Positions 16,652-24,859 of a stretch of 64,000 nt of DNA are shown here, in pieces (positions within the stretch are counted from its first letter, which is position 1; each line of letters starts with the position of its first letter). Source of the DNA: Pseudomonadota bacterium (lineage in GTDB: Bacteria > Desulfobacterota > Desulfobacteria > Desulfobacterales > Desulfolunaceae); the NCBI GenBank assembly GCA_018818835.1, contig JAHIRD010000060.1:1-64000 (forward strand), given 5' to 3'. The translations under genes were made by a program, and so were the position numbers. The notes beneath the pieces are model-generated. The model had not been told where the DNA came from. It searched no databases and saw only the letters and a program-made list of their open reading frames with translations.

Positions 16652-17659
16652 ATGACGGACAAACAAACCATTCTTGTCACAGGGGGCGGGGGTTTCCTGG
16701 GCTTTGCCATTGTGGACATGCTGGTAAAAAAAGGCCATGCTGTCACCAGCTTTTCCAGGGGACGCTATGCCAGCCTGGATGACCTGGGCGTGACCCAGAT
16801 CCAGGGAGATCTTTCCAGTGCCGAGGATGTTGACCAGGCTGTCCAAGGCATGGATACGGTCTTTCATGTGGCAGCCAAACCCGGTGTCTGGGGCTCCTAT
16901 GAGGACTATTACAACACCAACACCCTGGGAACACTGAATGTGGTCAATGCCTGCCTGAAACACAAGGTCCACCACCTGATCCACACCAGCTCCCCCAGTG
17001 TGGTGTTCACCGCAGGTGATATGGAAGGTGCCGATGAATCTGTTCCCTACACAAAGACCTTTCATACCCATTACATCAAAACCAAAAAACTGGCCGAGGA
17101 CATCGTTCTGAACGCTGTCCGTGAAAAAGGCCTGAAAGCCATCATTCTCAGGCCCCACCTGATCTGGGGTCCCAGGGACAACAACCTGGTTCCCCGGGTG
17201 ATTAAACGGCACAAACGCCTGGTGAAAGTGGGCAAACGGAACAATCTCGTGGATACCATTTACATTGACAATGCGGCCCATGCCCATGTCCTGGCCCACG
17301 AAAAACTGTCCCAGGATCCGTCCCTGTCCGGAAAGGTTTATTTTATCACCCAGGATGAGCCCATCCCCATGTGGGATATGATCAACGGAATTCTCACGGC
17401 AGCAGACCTGCCCCCCATCACCCGCACCCTTCCCCACCGTGTGGTCTGGTGTATCGGTGCCCTGCTTGAAGGCATCTATACCCTGTTCCGACTTCCGGGT
17501 GAACCCAAAATGACCCGCTTTGTGGCAGATGAACTGGCCACGGTCCACTGGTTTGATATCAGCGCCGTGAAAACAGATCTGGGGTATGCCCCCCTGGTGT
17601 CAACAGAACAAGGACTCAAGCGCCTGGCTTCCTGGCTCAAAGATAATCCTGTGACTTAA
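16652..17659 (+). CDS. oleD: OleD, NADPH-dependent 2-alkyl-3-ketoacid reductase
   Basis: 335-residue extended short-chain dehydrogenase. N-terminal nucleotide motif GGGGFLG (Gly11, Gly14, Gly17), catalytic Tyr141 and Lys145 (YIKTK). Reduces the OleA product to the 2-alkyl-3-hydroxyacid. AAGGA is six bases before the ATG and oleC ends nine bases upstream. It completes the oleA-B-C-D set; last gene of the operon, followed by palindromic repeats rather than a classical terminator. Confidence 0.9.
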   Translation: MTDKQTILVTGGGGFLGFAIVDMLVKKGHAVTSFSRGRYASLDDLGVTQIQGDLSSAEDVDQAVQGMDTVFHVAAKPGVWGSYEDYYNTNTLGTLNVVNACLKHKVHHLIHTSSPSVVFTAGDMEGADESVPYTKTFHTHYIKTKKLAEDIVLNAVREKGLKAIILRPHLIWGPRDNNLVPRVIKRHKRLVKVGKRNNLVDTIYIDNAAHAHVLAHEKLSQDPSLSGKVYFITQDEPIPMWDMINGILTAADLPPITRTLPHRVVWCIGALLEGIYTLFRLPGEPKMTRFVADELATVHWFDISAVKTDLGYAPLVSTEQGLKRLASWLKDNPVT

Positions 17660-17713
17660 AACAACATCGGGACAGACAAACAGGTTTAATCTCTGCGTCA
17701 TGATTTCTTCTCG

Positions 17714-17861
17714 CTCCCAGGCTCCAGCCTGGGAGTGTATACCCCATGGCTCCAGCCATGCATCTGGGGGAAAAGTCCTGGGAACAAGGCGGCAAAACCG
17801 CCCCAAAAACAATTCTCCATAGGTCCCATGGGTCTTATAGGTCCCATAAGACCCATGGGAC
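17714..17861. repeat. Series of perfect palindromes after oleD
   Basis: Four hairpins follow each other: CTCCCAGGCT/AGCCTGGGAG (17714-17735, 2-nt loop), ATGGCT/AGCCAT around 17746-17759, GGCGG/CCGCC near 17788-17803, and a perfect 16-bp arm pair at 17823-17838 and 17846-17861 built of GTCCCAT and ATGGGAC units. None is followed by a T run, so they look like dispersed palindromic repeats that may still act as an mRNA 3' end. Confidence 0.6.
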
Positions 17862-17980
17862 TTATATCATTTTATCTCATCTTTATTTGAGTATTATTTC
17901 AGGCCACGCTACTCATTCACAATCCCCAACCCATTTGCGTGCCGGGGCGAAGCCTTGGCGAAGGTTGGCGAAGGTTGGCT

Positions 17981-18018
17981 CAGCTTTTTAAGCTTGTCCC
18001 CGCGACGGCGGGGAGCTG
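17981..18018. repeat. Dispersed 38-bp repeat, copy 2
   Basis: Matches 4179-4217 with one substitution and one missing base, including the AAGCTTGTCCCCGCG core. Confidence 0.65.
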
Positions 18019-18260
18019 ACTCTCGGAGAGCTGCCAGAGGCATTTTCTTCGTGCTCTTCAGGAAGCGAAGCGACCGGGTGGTGGATATAAAAAAACTGAG
18101 TGAACATTATTTTTCTTTATATCCTTCATGTAAATCTATTTTCCCACCACCCGCTCCCGGTGGTCGCTGAAGAACACGAAGAGCAAAGAGCGGCAAAGCC
18201 ACAACCAAAAACAGGTCTCTCACAGAGGCACAACGAATACACAAGTGAGATCATCACACG

Positions 18261-18422
18261 GTGTTTCAATGTCCGTGTCAGTCAGTGCTCGTCCGTGTCC
18301 GTCCACGAAGAAATAGCCTGGACAAACACGGACTGACAGGGACAAACACGGACATGTGCCACCTGCTCAACTTTTGATTTCTGTTTTTTAAATCATGCGA
18401 CAACTATCCTGACACAGGGGGA
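18261..18422. repeat. 162-bp direct repeat with long palindrome, left copy
   Basis: Matches 20545-20706 over 162 bp with three mismatches and no gaps. Inside, 18269-18305 and 18319-18355 form 37-nt inverted arms (ATGTCCGTGT at the outer ends, GTCCGTGT and GTCCA inside) around a 13-nt loop; most remaining mismatches are tolerable in a hairpin. The two copies bracket the abiE operon. Confidence 0.9.
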
Positions 18423-18616
18423 CCACGGAGACACGAAGAAGGGGGGGAAAGCCTCCGGCGGCAGGCTTCCTCACCTACGCGAGGACAAGCTTGAAATGTT
18501 GGGTCCGGTTTTAATTCCCTTCAAACAAGGGCACGGCGCGCCATGCCCCTACATTGTATGAATGTTTTCGCTCAATCGATTGACCCTGACTCTATCCTTA
18601 AAATCTCCATGCCCGG

Positions 18617-19489
18617 TCATATCAAAATATCAATTTCTTGAATCAAATAATCAGAAAAAAAATCATTAGACCAGAGGCTTAGCTCATCTCTTTGGCCTGA
18701 ATTTTTTAAAAACGGTTCAACATCTCTTTTGGCCAGGTCAAAATCAATCTCTTTTATTTTTTCGGACATTATTTCAACAAGCTTTTCTTTGGTCAAAGTC
18801 GAAGATAAATCAATATGGCCAGTTTGTACCATTTTATTATTAAGATAAAATAAGTCACACGGAATATTGTTTTTAACAAACCAAATTAAATCATACCAGT
18901 CCCGGCCCTTAATATTTGTCCTTCGGGTTCGACATAGCAAGGCATGCATTTTACCGGCAAACAGACTGGGCAAAGCCATGGTTTTAATGGTAAATGGGAT
19001 GGGGTGGAGATGATATTTAAATTCACTGTTAAATCCGGTTGCCGGATCTATATCAATTTCCAACTTGATCTTCATCACAGCATGTTTATGGGTTTTTAAA
19101 TTTAAATCTATTTTTAGCAAATGGACCAATCTATTTGCTTTGATAAACGCTGAATCAATTGTGCTTTGATTCTTTTTATTTTTTTCTTCTGTTGAAACTT
19201 CAAAACCCCATAATTCCAGTTCTGATTTAACGGCACCAAGATATTTTTTAATATTGAAATCGTTTTCCGGCTGAATTAATGAAAAATCCAAATCCTCGGA
19301 GAAACGATCCAGTTTATATAGAATCCGTAATGCACTCCCCCCGTAAAAAACAGCCTTTTCATAAAACTTAGAACGCCATAAACCAAGCAAAACAACTTCT
19401 TGTATGATCTCTTTCAGCGCATTCTCATGGTCATGAATCGAATTTAATTCATACCGCTTAAGCATTTGTTCGATTTTTTCATCAAACAT
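18617..19489 (-). CDS. abiEii: AbiEii-type nucleotidyltransferase toxin
   Basis: 290 residues. The nucleotidyltransferase signature GGSALRILYKLDRFSEDLDF gives Gly50-Gly51-Ser52 and the metal-binding Asp66 and Asp68. Further down, KGRDWYDLIWFVKN matches the conserved Asp-containing motif of AbiEii/COG2253 toxins. In characterised AbiE systems this protein is a nucleotidyltransferase toxin causing growth arrest and phage abortive infection. It overlaps the antitoxin gene by 8 nt. Confidence 0.88.
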   Translation of the reverse strand: MFDEKIEQMLKRYELNSIHDHENALKEIIQEVVLLGLWRSKFYEKAVFYGGSALRILYKLDRFSEDLDFSLIQPENDFNIKKYLGAVKSELELWGFEVSTEEKNKKNQSTIDSAFIKANRLVHLLKIDLNLKTHKHAVMKIKLEIDIDPATGFNSEFKYHLHPIPFTIKTMALPSLFAGKMHALLCRTRRTNIKGRDWYDLIWFVKNNIPCDLFYLNNKMVQTGHIDLSSTLTKEKLVEIMSEKIKEIDFDLAKRDVEPFLKNSGQRDELSLWSNDFFSDYLIQEIDILI

Positions 19490-20099
19490 AATCGTCCTTT
19501 AAGCAATGAATCATCAGCGTTATACTTTGTCTGCGATATCCAGCCTCAATTTCTTCCAATAATGAAAAATCAAGGGTCTTGTAAACGCTGAAATCCAATC
19601 GCATTAATTCGAGGAATTCCTTCATTTCATTTTTTGTTGAAATATACGTTTGTGACGCTGCAATATCGCATAATGACTTTTCCGGGGAAGCAATTAACAT
19701 TTTTTTTTGATCTCCGGCATCCTCAAGCTGAATTCCAATGCTGAACGCAGGCTTTGGGCAATACAGATATGAGAACGTGCCAACCGGAGTATCAAACTGC
19801 TTCTTTCTCTTTGTTGTCATGCTGATCATGAGTTCAACACGTTCAGGTATCATGTTCCAAAATGCCAAAGCGGTTTGACCTGTGATATATGACGGTCCAT
19901 AAATCAGATTCGCCAGGACAAACATGTTATAAGGTTTATTATAATCGTTGCCCAGCACATAAAGGCCCTTTTTAACCCTTATGATATCCTTGTCCCTAAT
20001 AAGACCTCTGATCTTATCCCTTGGCTTTTTGTAATCCTTTAACGCGTGTAACAACAAATTGTAATCAAATTCTGCGGGTAACTGAATTAAACTTTTCAT
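19482..20099 (-). CDS. abiEi: AbiEi-type antitoxin/autorepressor
   Basis: 205 residues: an N-terminal winged-helix region (KIRGLIRDKDIIRVKKGLYVLG, about 28-50) and a middle domain (YITGQTALAFWNMIPERVELM; SPEKSLCDIA) characteristic of AbiEi-like type IV antitoxins. Such proteins prevent toxicity without direct toxin binding and repress their own promoter through inverted repeats. A matching dyad lies just upstream (20104-20139). Confidence 0.87.
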   Translation of the reverse strand: MKSLIQLPAEFDYNLLLHALKDYKKPRDKIRGLIRDKDIIRVKKGLYVLGNDYNKPYNMFVLANLIYGPSYITGQTALAFWNMIPERVELMISMTTKRKKQFDTPVGTFSYLYCPKPAFSIGIQLEDAGDQKKMLIASPEKSLCDIAASQTYISTKNEMKEFLELMRLDFSVYKTLDFSLLEEIEAGYRRQSITLMIHCLKDDYV

Positions 20100-20103
20100 A
20101 TTT

Positions 20104-20169
20104 CAACCAATATGTCTAATTATTTGGACTTACTGGTTGTATTTTAGGTGATGTAAAATAAATAGTCAA
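20104..20169 (-). promoter_or_regulatory. abiE promoter and inverted-repeat operator
   Basis: Reading leftward, TTGACT (20169-20164) and TAAAAT (20146-20141) are separated by exactly 17 bp. Between the -10 and the abiEi start is an inverted repeat: CAACCAATATGTC (20104-20116) against GACTTACTGGTTG (20127-20139), 11 of 13 arm positions matching, 10-bp spacer. AbiEi of the family binds such repeats for autorepression. Confidence 0.68.
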
Positions 20170-20544
20170 GACTATTTTGGTTCTGGGGGGGGGGCACATA
20201 AGACGTATAAGAAGAACGATTCTTTATTTATCCAACCCGTCGCTCACTGAAGGACACGAAGATCACAGTGCGTCATAGCCACAACCAAAAAACAGGTCTC
20301 TCACGGAGGCACAAAGATCACGGAGTAAGATCTATCGTCGTGCCCGTGCTTGCATCTCGACAGCGGACATTTGACTCATCCCAAAATTCATGTTTGGCAA
20401 CCTTTTTAAAAGAGCCTGCCCCAGCGAAGGCTGGGGTTGGCCCCCGGCAGGGATAATTTTTTGCCCTTCTTCGTGTGTTTAAAACGTTTTTATATTTCAC
20501 TTCCAGGCAAAGTCTGGAAACTTAACAAAAACGGCTTGACCTCA

Positions 20545-20706
20545 GTGTTTCAATGTCCGTGTCAGTCAGTGCTCGTCCGTGTCCGTCCATGAAGAAATAC
20601 CCTGGACAAACACGGACTGACAGGGACAAACAAGGACATGTGCCACCTGCTCAACTTTTGATTTCTGTTTTTTAAATCATGCGACAACTATCCTGACACA
20701 GGGGGA
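20545..20706. repeat. 162-bp direct repeat with long palindrome, right copy
   Basis: Right-hand copy of 18261-18422; palindrome arms at 20553-20589 and 20603-20639. The repeat ends exactly where the reading frame of the hcp remnant begins. Outside the exact 162 bp, weaker similarity continues to the left (20240-20340 against 18165-18260). Confidence 0.9.
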
Positions 20707-21159
20707 AATGTTGTTGCGATTCTCAAGGCATTACTTAGTCAGCACCTTTCAAAAGGTGGCCTTCTTTCCAAAGTGGTGTTGAGATTTTTCAAAAAAGATC
20801 CCCAGGAAAAAGAGGTCAACGTTCATAGCATCCATCTTGAAAATGCCCTGATCATTGACATTTCTCCTGAAATGAAACTGTCTTTCCTCGAAGAAAACGA
20901 ACCCTTCGGACATATGGAATCTGTTTCCTTTTCATACAGCGGCATCCGCTGGGTGGATGAAATCCACTCAAGGGAAATGTTCAATTTGTGTATGAAATCG
21001 GGTTACTCTCGGCATGCTCCGCTTCCGCGGCAGGGCATATCGGATTATCCAAATCAAACATACAGAGCCTCTTATCAGAATTCTGGGAGCACAGAAGAAT
21101 TGAATCTTGTCATGGAGAAGTGTCAGGCCCGTGTTCCGGGTTCTGTGGCCCTTACTTAA
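20707..21159 (+). pseudogene. hcp: Truncated type VI secretion tube protein Hcp
   Basis: The frame is open from the repeat edge and reads VVAILKALLSQHLSKGGLLS, then KVVLRFFKKD, SIHLENALIIDISPEM and HMESVSFSYSGIRWVDEIHS. This matches the C-terminal two thirds of Hcp/TssD: the helix, the V-L-R-F-Y strand, the strand ending in I-x-x-I, and the final V-S-F-x-Y-x-x-I-x-W strand. The first part of the barrel is missing and no other T6SS gene is near. From about 20995 the frame continues into sequence unlike Hcp. A GTG at 20773 could start a shorter peptide, but it would lack the fold. Confidence 0.62.
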
Positions 21160-21374
21160 TGCCAAGACTGGACACCGGTATTTGCATTAAGTAAGGTCCC
21201 CGGAATTCAGAATTCGAATAAGTAAGGCTGTCGTCAAAAGCACATCCGCCCCGCTGGGGCTCTCCAAATGAGGAACTGTGATGAATTAAGTATCATGCCC
21301 CCCGATTCCGACGGTGTTGGGATTTATTGTGGGGCTTGACCCCTTTTCTTCAAAAAGACCATTATGGATGTAAA

Positions 21375-23378
21375 CTAATTCAGCTTGAATGTGTTGACCA
21401 TGTCGTTGAGTATCTCAGCCAGTTTGGACAACTCTAAGGCACTGGTGTTGATCTGAGAACTTCCCTGCCTGATTTCTTCAGAAGCACGGCTGACCTGCTG
21501 GATGTCCTTGCTGATCGAATTGGCAAATTCAGAGGCCTGGCTGACATTTTGGTTAACCTCAAGAACCCCGCTGTTTGCCTGGCTCACGTTGTTTGATATT
21601 TCGCGGGTGGTGATGGACTGCTCTTCTATGGCCGCGGCCACCTGAGTGACGATGCTGTTGATGTTGTCAATGATATCGACGATGCCGTTGATGGCATCAA
21701 CAGACTCTTTTGCTGTGCTCTGGACATCATCGATCCGGCTGCCGATGTCCTTTGTGGCTTCGGCGGTCTGTTGTGCCAGGGCTTTGATTTCACTGGCAAC
21801 CACGGCAAACCCCTTACCGGCTTCACCGGCACGCGCGGCTTCAATGGTTGCATTCAAGGCCAGAAGATTGGTTTGCGCGGAGATATCCGATATGGTTTCA
21901 GTGACCTTACTGATTTCCGATACGGCAACCCCCAAATCGTTGACCTTGGCTGAGACGTATTCGGCCTTTTTGACAGCTTCCGCAGTGGTTGCACTGCCTT
22001 TGCTTGTTTTGTCGGCAATTTCGTTGATGGTTGCCGACATTTCTTCGGCCGCGGATACGACCATTTGAAGGCTGGTTGTGGCTTGCTCCGACGCGGCAGC
22101 CACACTGTTCAGGCCTGCTGCCATTTCTCCGCTTGCTGAGGATACATTGGTGGATTTTTGGGCGGTGTCCTCGGCATTGATGGTCAGTTGATCGGACACG
22201 GATGACAACTCTGTGGAAGAAGAGCTGAGGGTGCGTGCCCCCTCGGTGATTTGGCGGAGCATGGCCTGGAGGCTTAGGGTCATGGTTCTCATGTGGGCAT
22301 AAACACCGGTGCTGCCCCGTCTGTTATCGCCAAATTCGATGGTGAGATCTCCTTTGGAAATCCGCTCGGCAATGTGGGCGATGTCCGATGGATCACCCCC
22401 GAGTTGGACCATGATTCCTCTCACAAACCATTGAACCACACCAAGGGTCAGGATCAGAAAAATGACGCTGGCAATCAAAATGATGTTGCGGATATGGCGG
22501 GAGGAACTTAATAATTCATCTTCGTCCTGGGTCACCCCGACGCCCCATCCGGTGATGAGCACAGGGGCAAAGCCGCATATTTTCCGGATGCCGTCAACCG
22601 TGTAGTCATCAACCCCTGTGTTGCCGCTGAGTATGGAGTGCAAAATACCTTGCATATTCTTGTTATTATTAAAATTTAATTCAAGAACAAGACGCTCGTC
22701 CGGATGGGCAGTGACGGTTCCTGAATTGTCCAGCATAAAGGGATAGCCGGTTTTTCCCAGCTTTGTTTTTGAAATAATTTTGGTCAGGATATCGAGTCTG
22801 ATGACAATGGAAACGACACCGACAAATTCATCAAAGGTATTTATGAGCGGGACGGCAATGACGGTGATGGGCTTGCCCGATATCTCGGATTTTACAGGCT
22901 CACTGATCACACACTCACTGCTTTCTTTGGCCCGCTTGAAATAAGCACTGTCAGCAACAGAAATGCCCGTTTCCCGGTACTTGCCTCCTTCACTGTCTGA
23001 AATCATTGTTCCCTCTTTATCCGTAAGGAAGAATAATTCGTATTGTCCCCCTATGTCCGTGTGAAGTTTTCCAAAGTGATTATCCAGAGACTTAAGAACC
23101 AGCATGGTCATTTTGACTCCCATTTCGCTTGCTCCCTCGGCCGCGTTAAGAAGAAGGGGATCGGAAGCGATGATGCGGGCCACTCTGACTTCCACATCAA
23201 GAGCCTCATGGATCAAGTCTCCGATATCGGACGCGATCAGCCTGGTTTTTTCTTTCTCAGCCGAGATCATGGCGCGGCTTGCCGTTGTAACGGAAAAAAA
23301 ACCCACTAATCCGAGGGGAACTACAACGATAAGGGTACACACAGTAAATAGCTTGGTTTTCAATGTCATTTTTTTCAT
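21375..23378 (-). CDS. Methyl-accepting chemotaxis protein
   Basis: 667 residues: transmembrane helix 1 (about 9-29), a periplasmic dCache-type sensor (about 35-275), transmembrane helix 2 (about 290-312), a HAMP linker, and a long cytoplasmic coiled coil whose tip has the conserved [20 protein letters not shown] motif and [17 protein letters not shown]. The ligand is not predictable. GAGGGG six bases before the ATG supports the start. A monocistronic gene, with no che genes nearby. Confidence 0.95.
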   Translation of the reverse strand: MKKMTLKTKLFTVCTLIVVVPLGLVGFFSVTTASRAMISAEKEKTRLIASDIGDLIHEALDVEVRVARIIASDPLLLNAAEGASEMGVKMTMLVLKSLDNHFGKLHTDIGGQYELFFLTDKEGTMISDSEGGKYRETGISVADSAYFKRAKESSECVISEPVKSEISGKPITVIAVPLINTFDEFVGVVSIVIRLDILTKIISKTKLGKTGYPFMLDNSGTVTAHPDERLVLELNFNNNKNMQGILHSILSGNTGVDDYTVDGIRKICGFAPVLITGWGVGVTQDEDELLSSSRHIRNIILIASVIFLILTLGVVQWFVRGIMVQLGGDPSDIAHIAERISKGDLTIEFGDNRRGSTGVYAHMRTMTLSLQAMLRQITEGARTLSSSSTELSSVSDQLTINAEDTAQKSTNVSSASGEMAAGLNSVAAASEQATTSLQMVVSAAEEMSATINEIADKTSKGSATTAEAVKKAEYVSAKVNDLGVAVSEISKVTETISDISAQTNLLALNATIEAARAGEAGKGFAVVASEIKALAQQTAEATKDIGSRIDDVQSTAKESVDAINGIVDIIDNINSIVTQVAAAIEEQSITTREISNNVSQANSGVLEVNQNVSQASEFANSISKDIQQVSRASEEIRQGSSQINTSALELSKLAEILNDMVNTFKLN

Positions 23379-23489
23379 GCAGGCCCCTCAGTAAGTTTGT
23401 AATAAGCTGTGTTTTTTTGCTATTTATAATCTTTGACCAAAATAACTGAAAAATCCGTTTCATTAAAGAATATGATCCGTGACGAAAGA

Positions 23490-23873
23490 TTAAAACACCA
23501 CATCGACTCCGTATTCTTTAAATCGGGAATCTGATGTGACCACCGGCATATCGAGTGTCAAGGCTGTGGCAATAATAAATCGGTCACAGGGATCTTTATG
23601 GATTTTAGGGAGTTCGGTCGCCCGAAGGCAAATACTGTGGCTCAGGTCTATGTGCTGGAGATGATGAAAATTCAGCACGGCATCGAACCACTCTGCAGGT
23701 GTGACGGGAAGTTTCAGTTTACCGGCCTTCGCTTTTAAACCGATTTCAAAACCTGAAATGGCTGAGACATAGACAACAGGTGATTTGTTTATATGATTGA
23801 GCACTTGGGCCGATAACCGATTTTCCGATTCTCCTTCAGCGATCCATAATAATGCGCATGTGTCAAGTATCAT
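23490..23873 (-). CDS. PIN-domain toxin (VapC-like)
   Basis: 127-residue PIN ribonuclease. The acidic active-site residues are in place: Asp4 (MILDTC), Glu43 (SGFEIG), Asp97 (PCDRFIIATAL) and Asp115 (VVTSDSRF). It overlaps the preceding Phd-type antitoxin by 4 nt. PIN toxins of this group cleave tRNA or rRNA; the target here is unknown. Confidence 0.9.
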   Translation of the reverse strand: MILDTCALLWIAEGESENRLSAQVLNHINKSPVVYVSAISGFEIGLKAKAGKLKLPVTPAEWFDAVLNFHHLQHIDLSHSICLRATELPKIHKDPCDRFIIATALTLDMPVVTSDSRFKEYGVDVVF

Positions 23874-24112
23874 TCGATTTCACCCCATTCGTCTTCACTC
23901 AAATCTTCTGTTGGATCATAATTCATTTGGATCTTACTCATGACGGGGTGCTTACCCAAACGCGACCCCGCACCCTTCTTGACAGGTGACAGTTCGGCGA
24001 CAGGTGTGCCGTTGCGGCAGATTAAAACCGTGCTGCCGGTTTGCTCTATTTGAGCCAGGATTGCCGATAGCTTGGTTTTTGCTTCATGGATGTTCAGTTT
24101 TTGAATTGGCAT
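23870..24112 (-). CDS. Phd/YefM-type antitoxin of the PIN toxin
   Basis: 80 residues: NIHEAKTKLSAILAQIEQTG and VLICRNGTPVAELSP form the Phd/YefM DNA-binding half; the acidic tail (PTEDLSEDEWGEIE) is the probable toxin-binding segment. GGAGGG lies seven bases before the ATG. Confidence 0.9.
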   Translation of the reverse strand: MPIQKLNIHEAKTKLSAILAQIEQTGSTVLICRNGTPVAELSPVKKGAGSRLGKHPVMSKIQMNYDPTEDLSEDEWGEIE

Positions 24113-24146
24113 GGATAAACCCTCCAGATGCGTCTGTTAGGTTGGT

Positions 24147-24182
24147 TTAGCTTAGTTTAGCTTTTGGCAAAGTGCTTGTCAA
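24147..24182 (-). promoter_or_regulatory. Promoter and candidate operator of the Phd/PIN operon
   Basis: Reading leftward, TTGACA (24182-24177), a 17-bp spacer and TAAACT (24159-24154). A direct repeat of TTTAGCT spaced 9 bp covers and follows the -10, a plausible autorepressor site. Confidence 0.6.
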
Positions 24183-24330
24183 CACGGGAGAGAATCTTTC
24201 AAAAAACTTAAAACTGTTCAGCAACGACAGAACAGGTGCTAAACGGCTATGCGGCTTATAAAAAATTGACCTGTCCCTAAAGCCTATAGAATGTCATGAT
24301 CGTTAATCGTGAAAGGATTTTTAGCAAATT

Positions 24331-24545
24331 TTATTGAGGCCCTATTGGTTTTTTCTTTCCCAAATGAGAAACCGTAATGATCCGTTTCAAGGTTTGCAAA
24401 AGTGGCCCGATGTGATGGGTGCAGATCCAGAAAACCTGTTCGGCATCAATATCAAAATCATGATGTGCAATGATATCTCGAAATCCGATGGCACCTTTCC
24501 AGTCGATTTCAGGGTAGAGGGATAATAAATTCCCGGATGTCATTT
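24331..24545 (-). pseudogene. HepT-like toxin remnant
   Basis: The segment GFRDIIAHHDFDID followed by FWICTHHIGPLLQTLKRI matches the C-terminal part of HepT (DUF86) nucleases of MNT-HepT pairs. The RX4HXY catalytic motif reads R-DIIA-H-H-D, with Asp for Tyr. The N-terminal half is gone and replaced by intergenic repeat (CTGAGGCGCAGAGGACGCAGAG type), and no MNT partner is present. Probably dead. Confidence 0.58.
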
Positions 24546-24620
24546 TATACAATCCCAAGGTTTTTCTCTGCGTCCTCTGCGCCTCAGCGAGATCCATTTC
24601 TTTTTTTATCGAATAACGTT

Positions 24621-24654
24621 GATTAACTCGTAAAATGTCGATGCATGGCTATGC
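24621..24654. repeat. Dispersed repeat related to the oleA-oleB spacer
   Basis: GATTAACTCGTAAAATGTCG then ATGCATGGCTATG matches 13284-13315 at most positions with small gaps. Confidence 0.5.
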
Positions 24655-24741
24655 CTGGGCATAAACAATCCCATTGACTCTTTACATGCGTTAAATTATA
24701 TGTGACAGGTATAATGAATAAACAAATCAGTCGTAATCTGT

Positions 24742-24823
24742 GATGGGCACACCTTAGTTTTGCCCATCTTACCTGTTGCGACATTTAGAAATGACAGGAT
24801 GGGCAAAGCGACGTGTGCCCATC
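24742..24823. repeat. 82-bp nested palindromic element
   Basis: Outer arms GATGGGCACAC (24742-24752) and GTGTGCCCATC (24813-24823) are perfect. Inner arms TTTGCCCATC...CTGT (24758-24775) and ACAGGATGGGCAAA (24794-24807) pair with a 4-nt bulge. Such GATGGGCA palindromes are a widespread intergenic repeat type. It ends 36 bp before the next gene's start. Confidence 0.75.
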
Positions 24824-24859
24824 TTCGGATTGAAACAGACGCTCAAAGGAAGGAATTTG

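Larger units (their letters stand above)
17660..18616. other. Repeat-rich gene-free stretch
   Basis: No credible gene in 957 bp. It is a patchwork of short palindromes (17714-17861), the 38-bp dispersed repeat at 17981-18018, tandem GGCGAAGGTT units near 17958-17978, CTGAAGAACACGAAGA-type runs and the 162-bp repeat at 18261-18422. The 18.17-18.26 kb part, including ACAGGTCTCTCAC, also resembles 20.24-20.34 kb. Confidence 0.6.

Noticed and set aside
15998-17548. 516-residue open frame antisense to oleC/oleD
   Set aside because: It runs opposite to two well-supported enzymes, is His/Gly/Phe-rich as expected of a shadow frame, and has no recognisable motif.
17714-20706. CRISPR array
   Set aside because: Repeats here are palindromic, of unequal spacing and few in number; there are no regular spacers and no cas genes.
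20773-21159. Intact small gene starting at GTG 20773
   Set aside because: The Hcp-like sequence continues upstream of this codon to the repeat edge, so the GTG is internal to a truncated gene.
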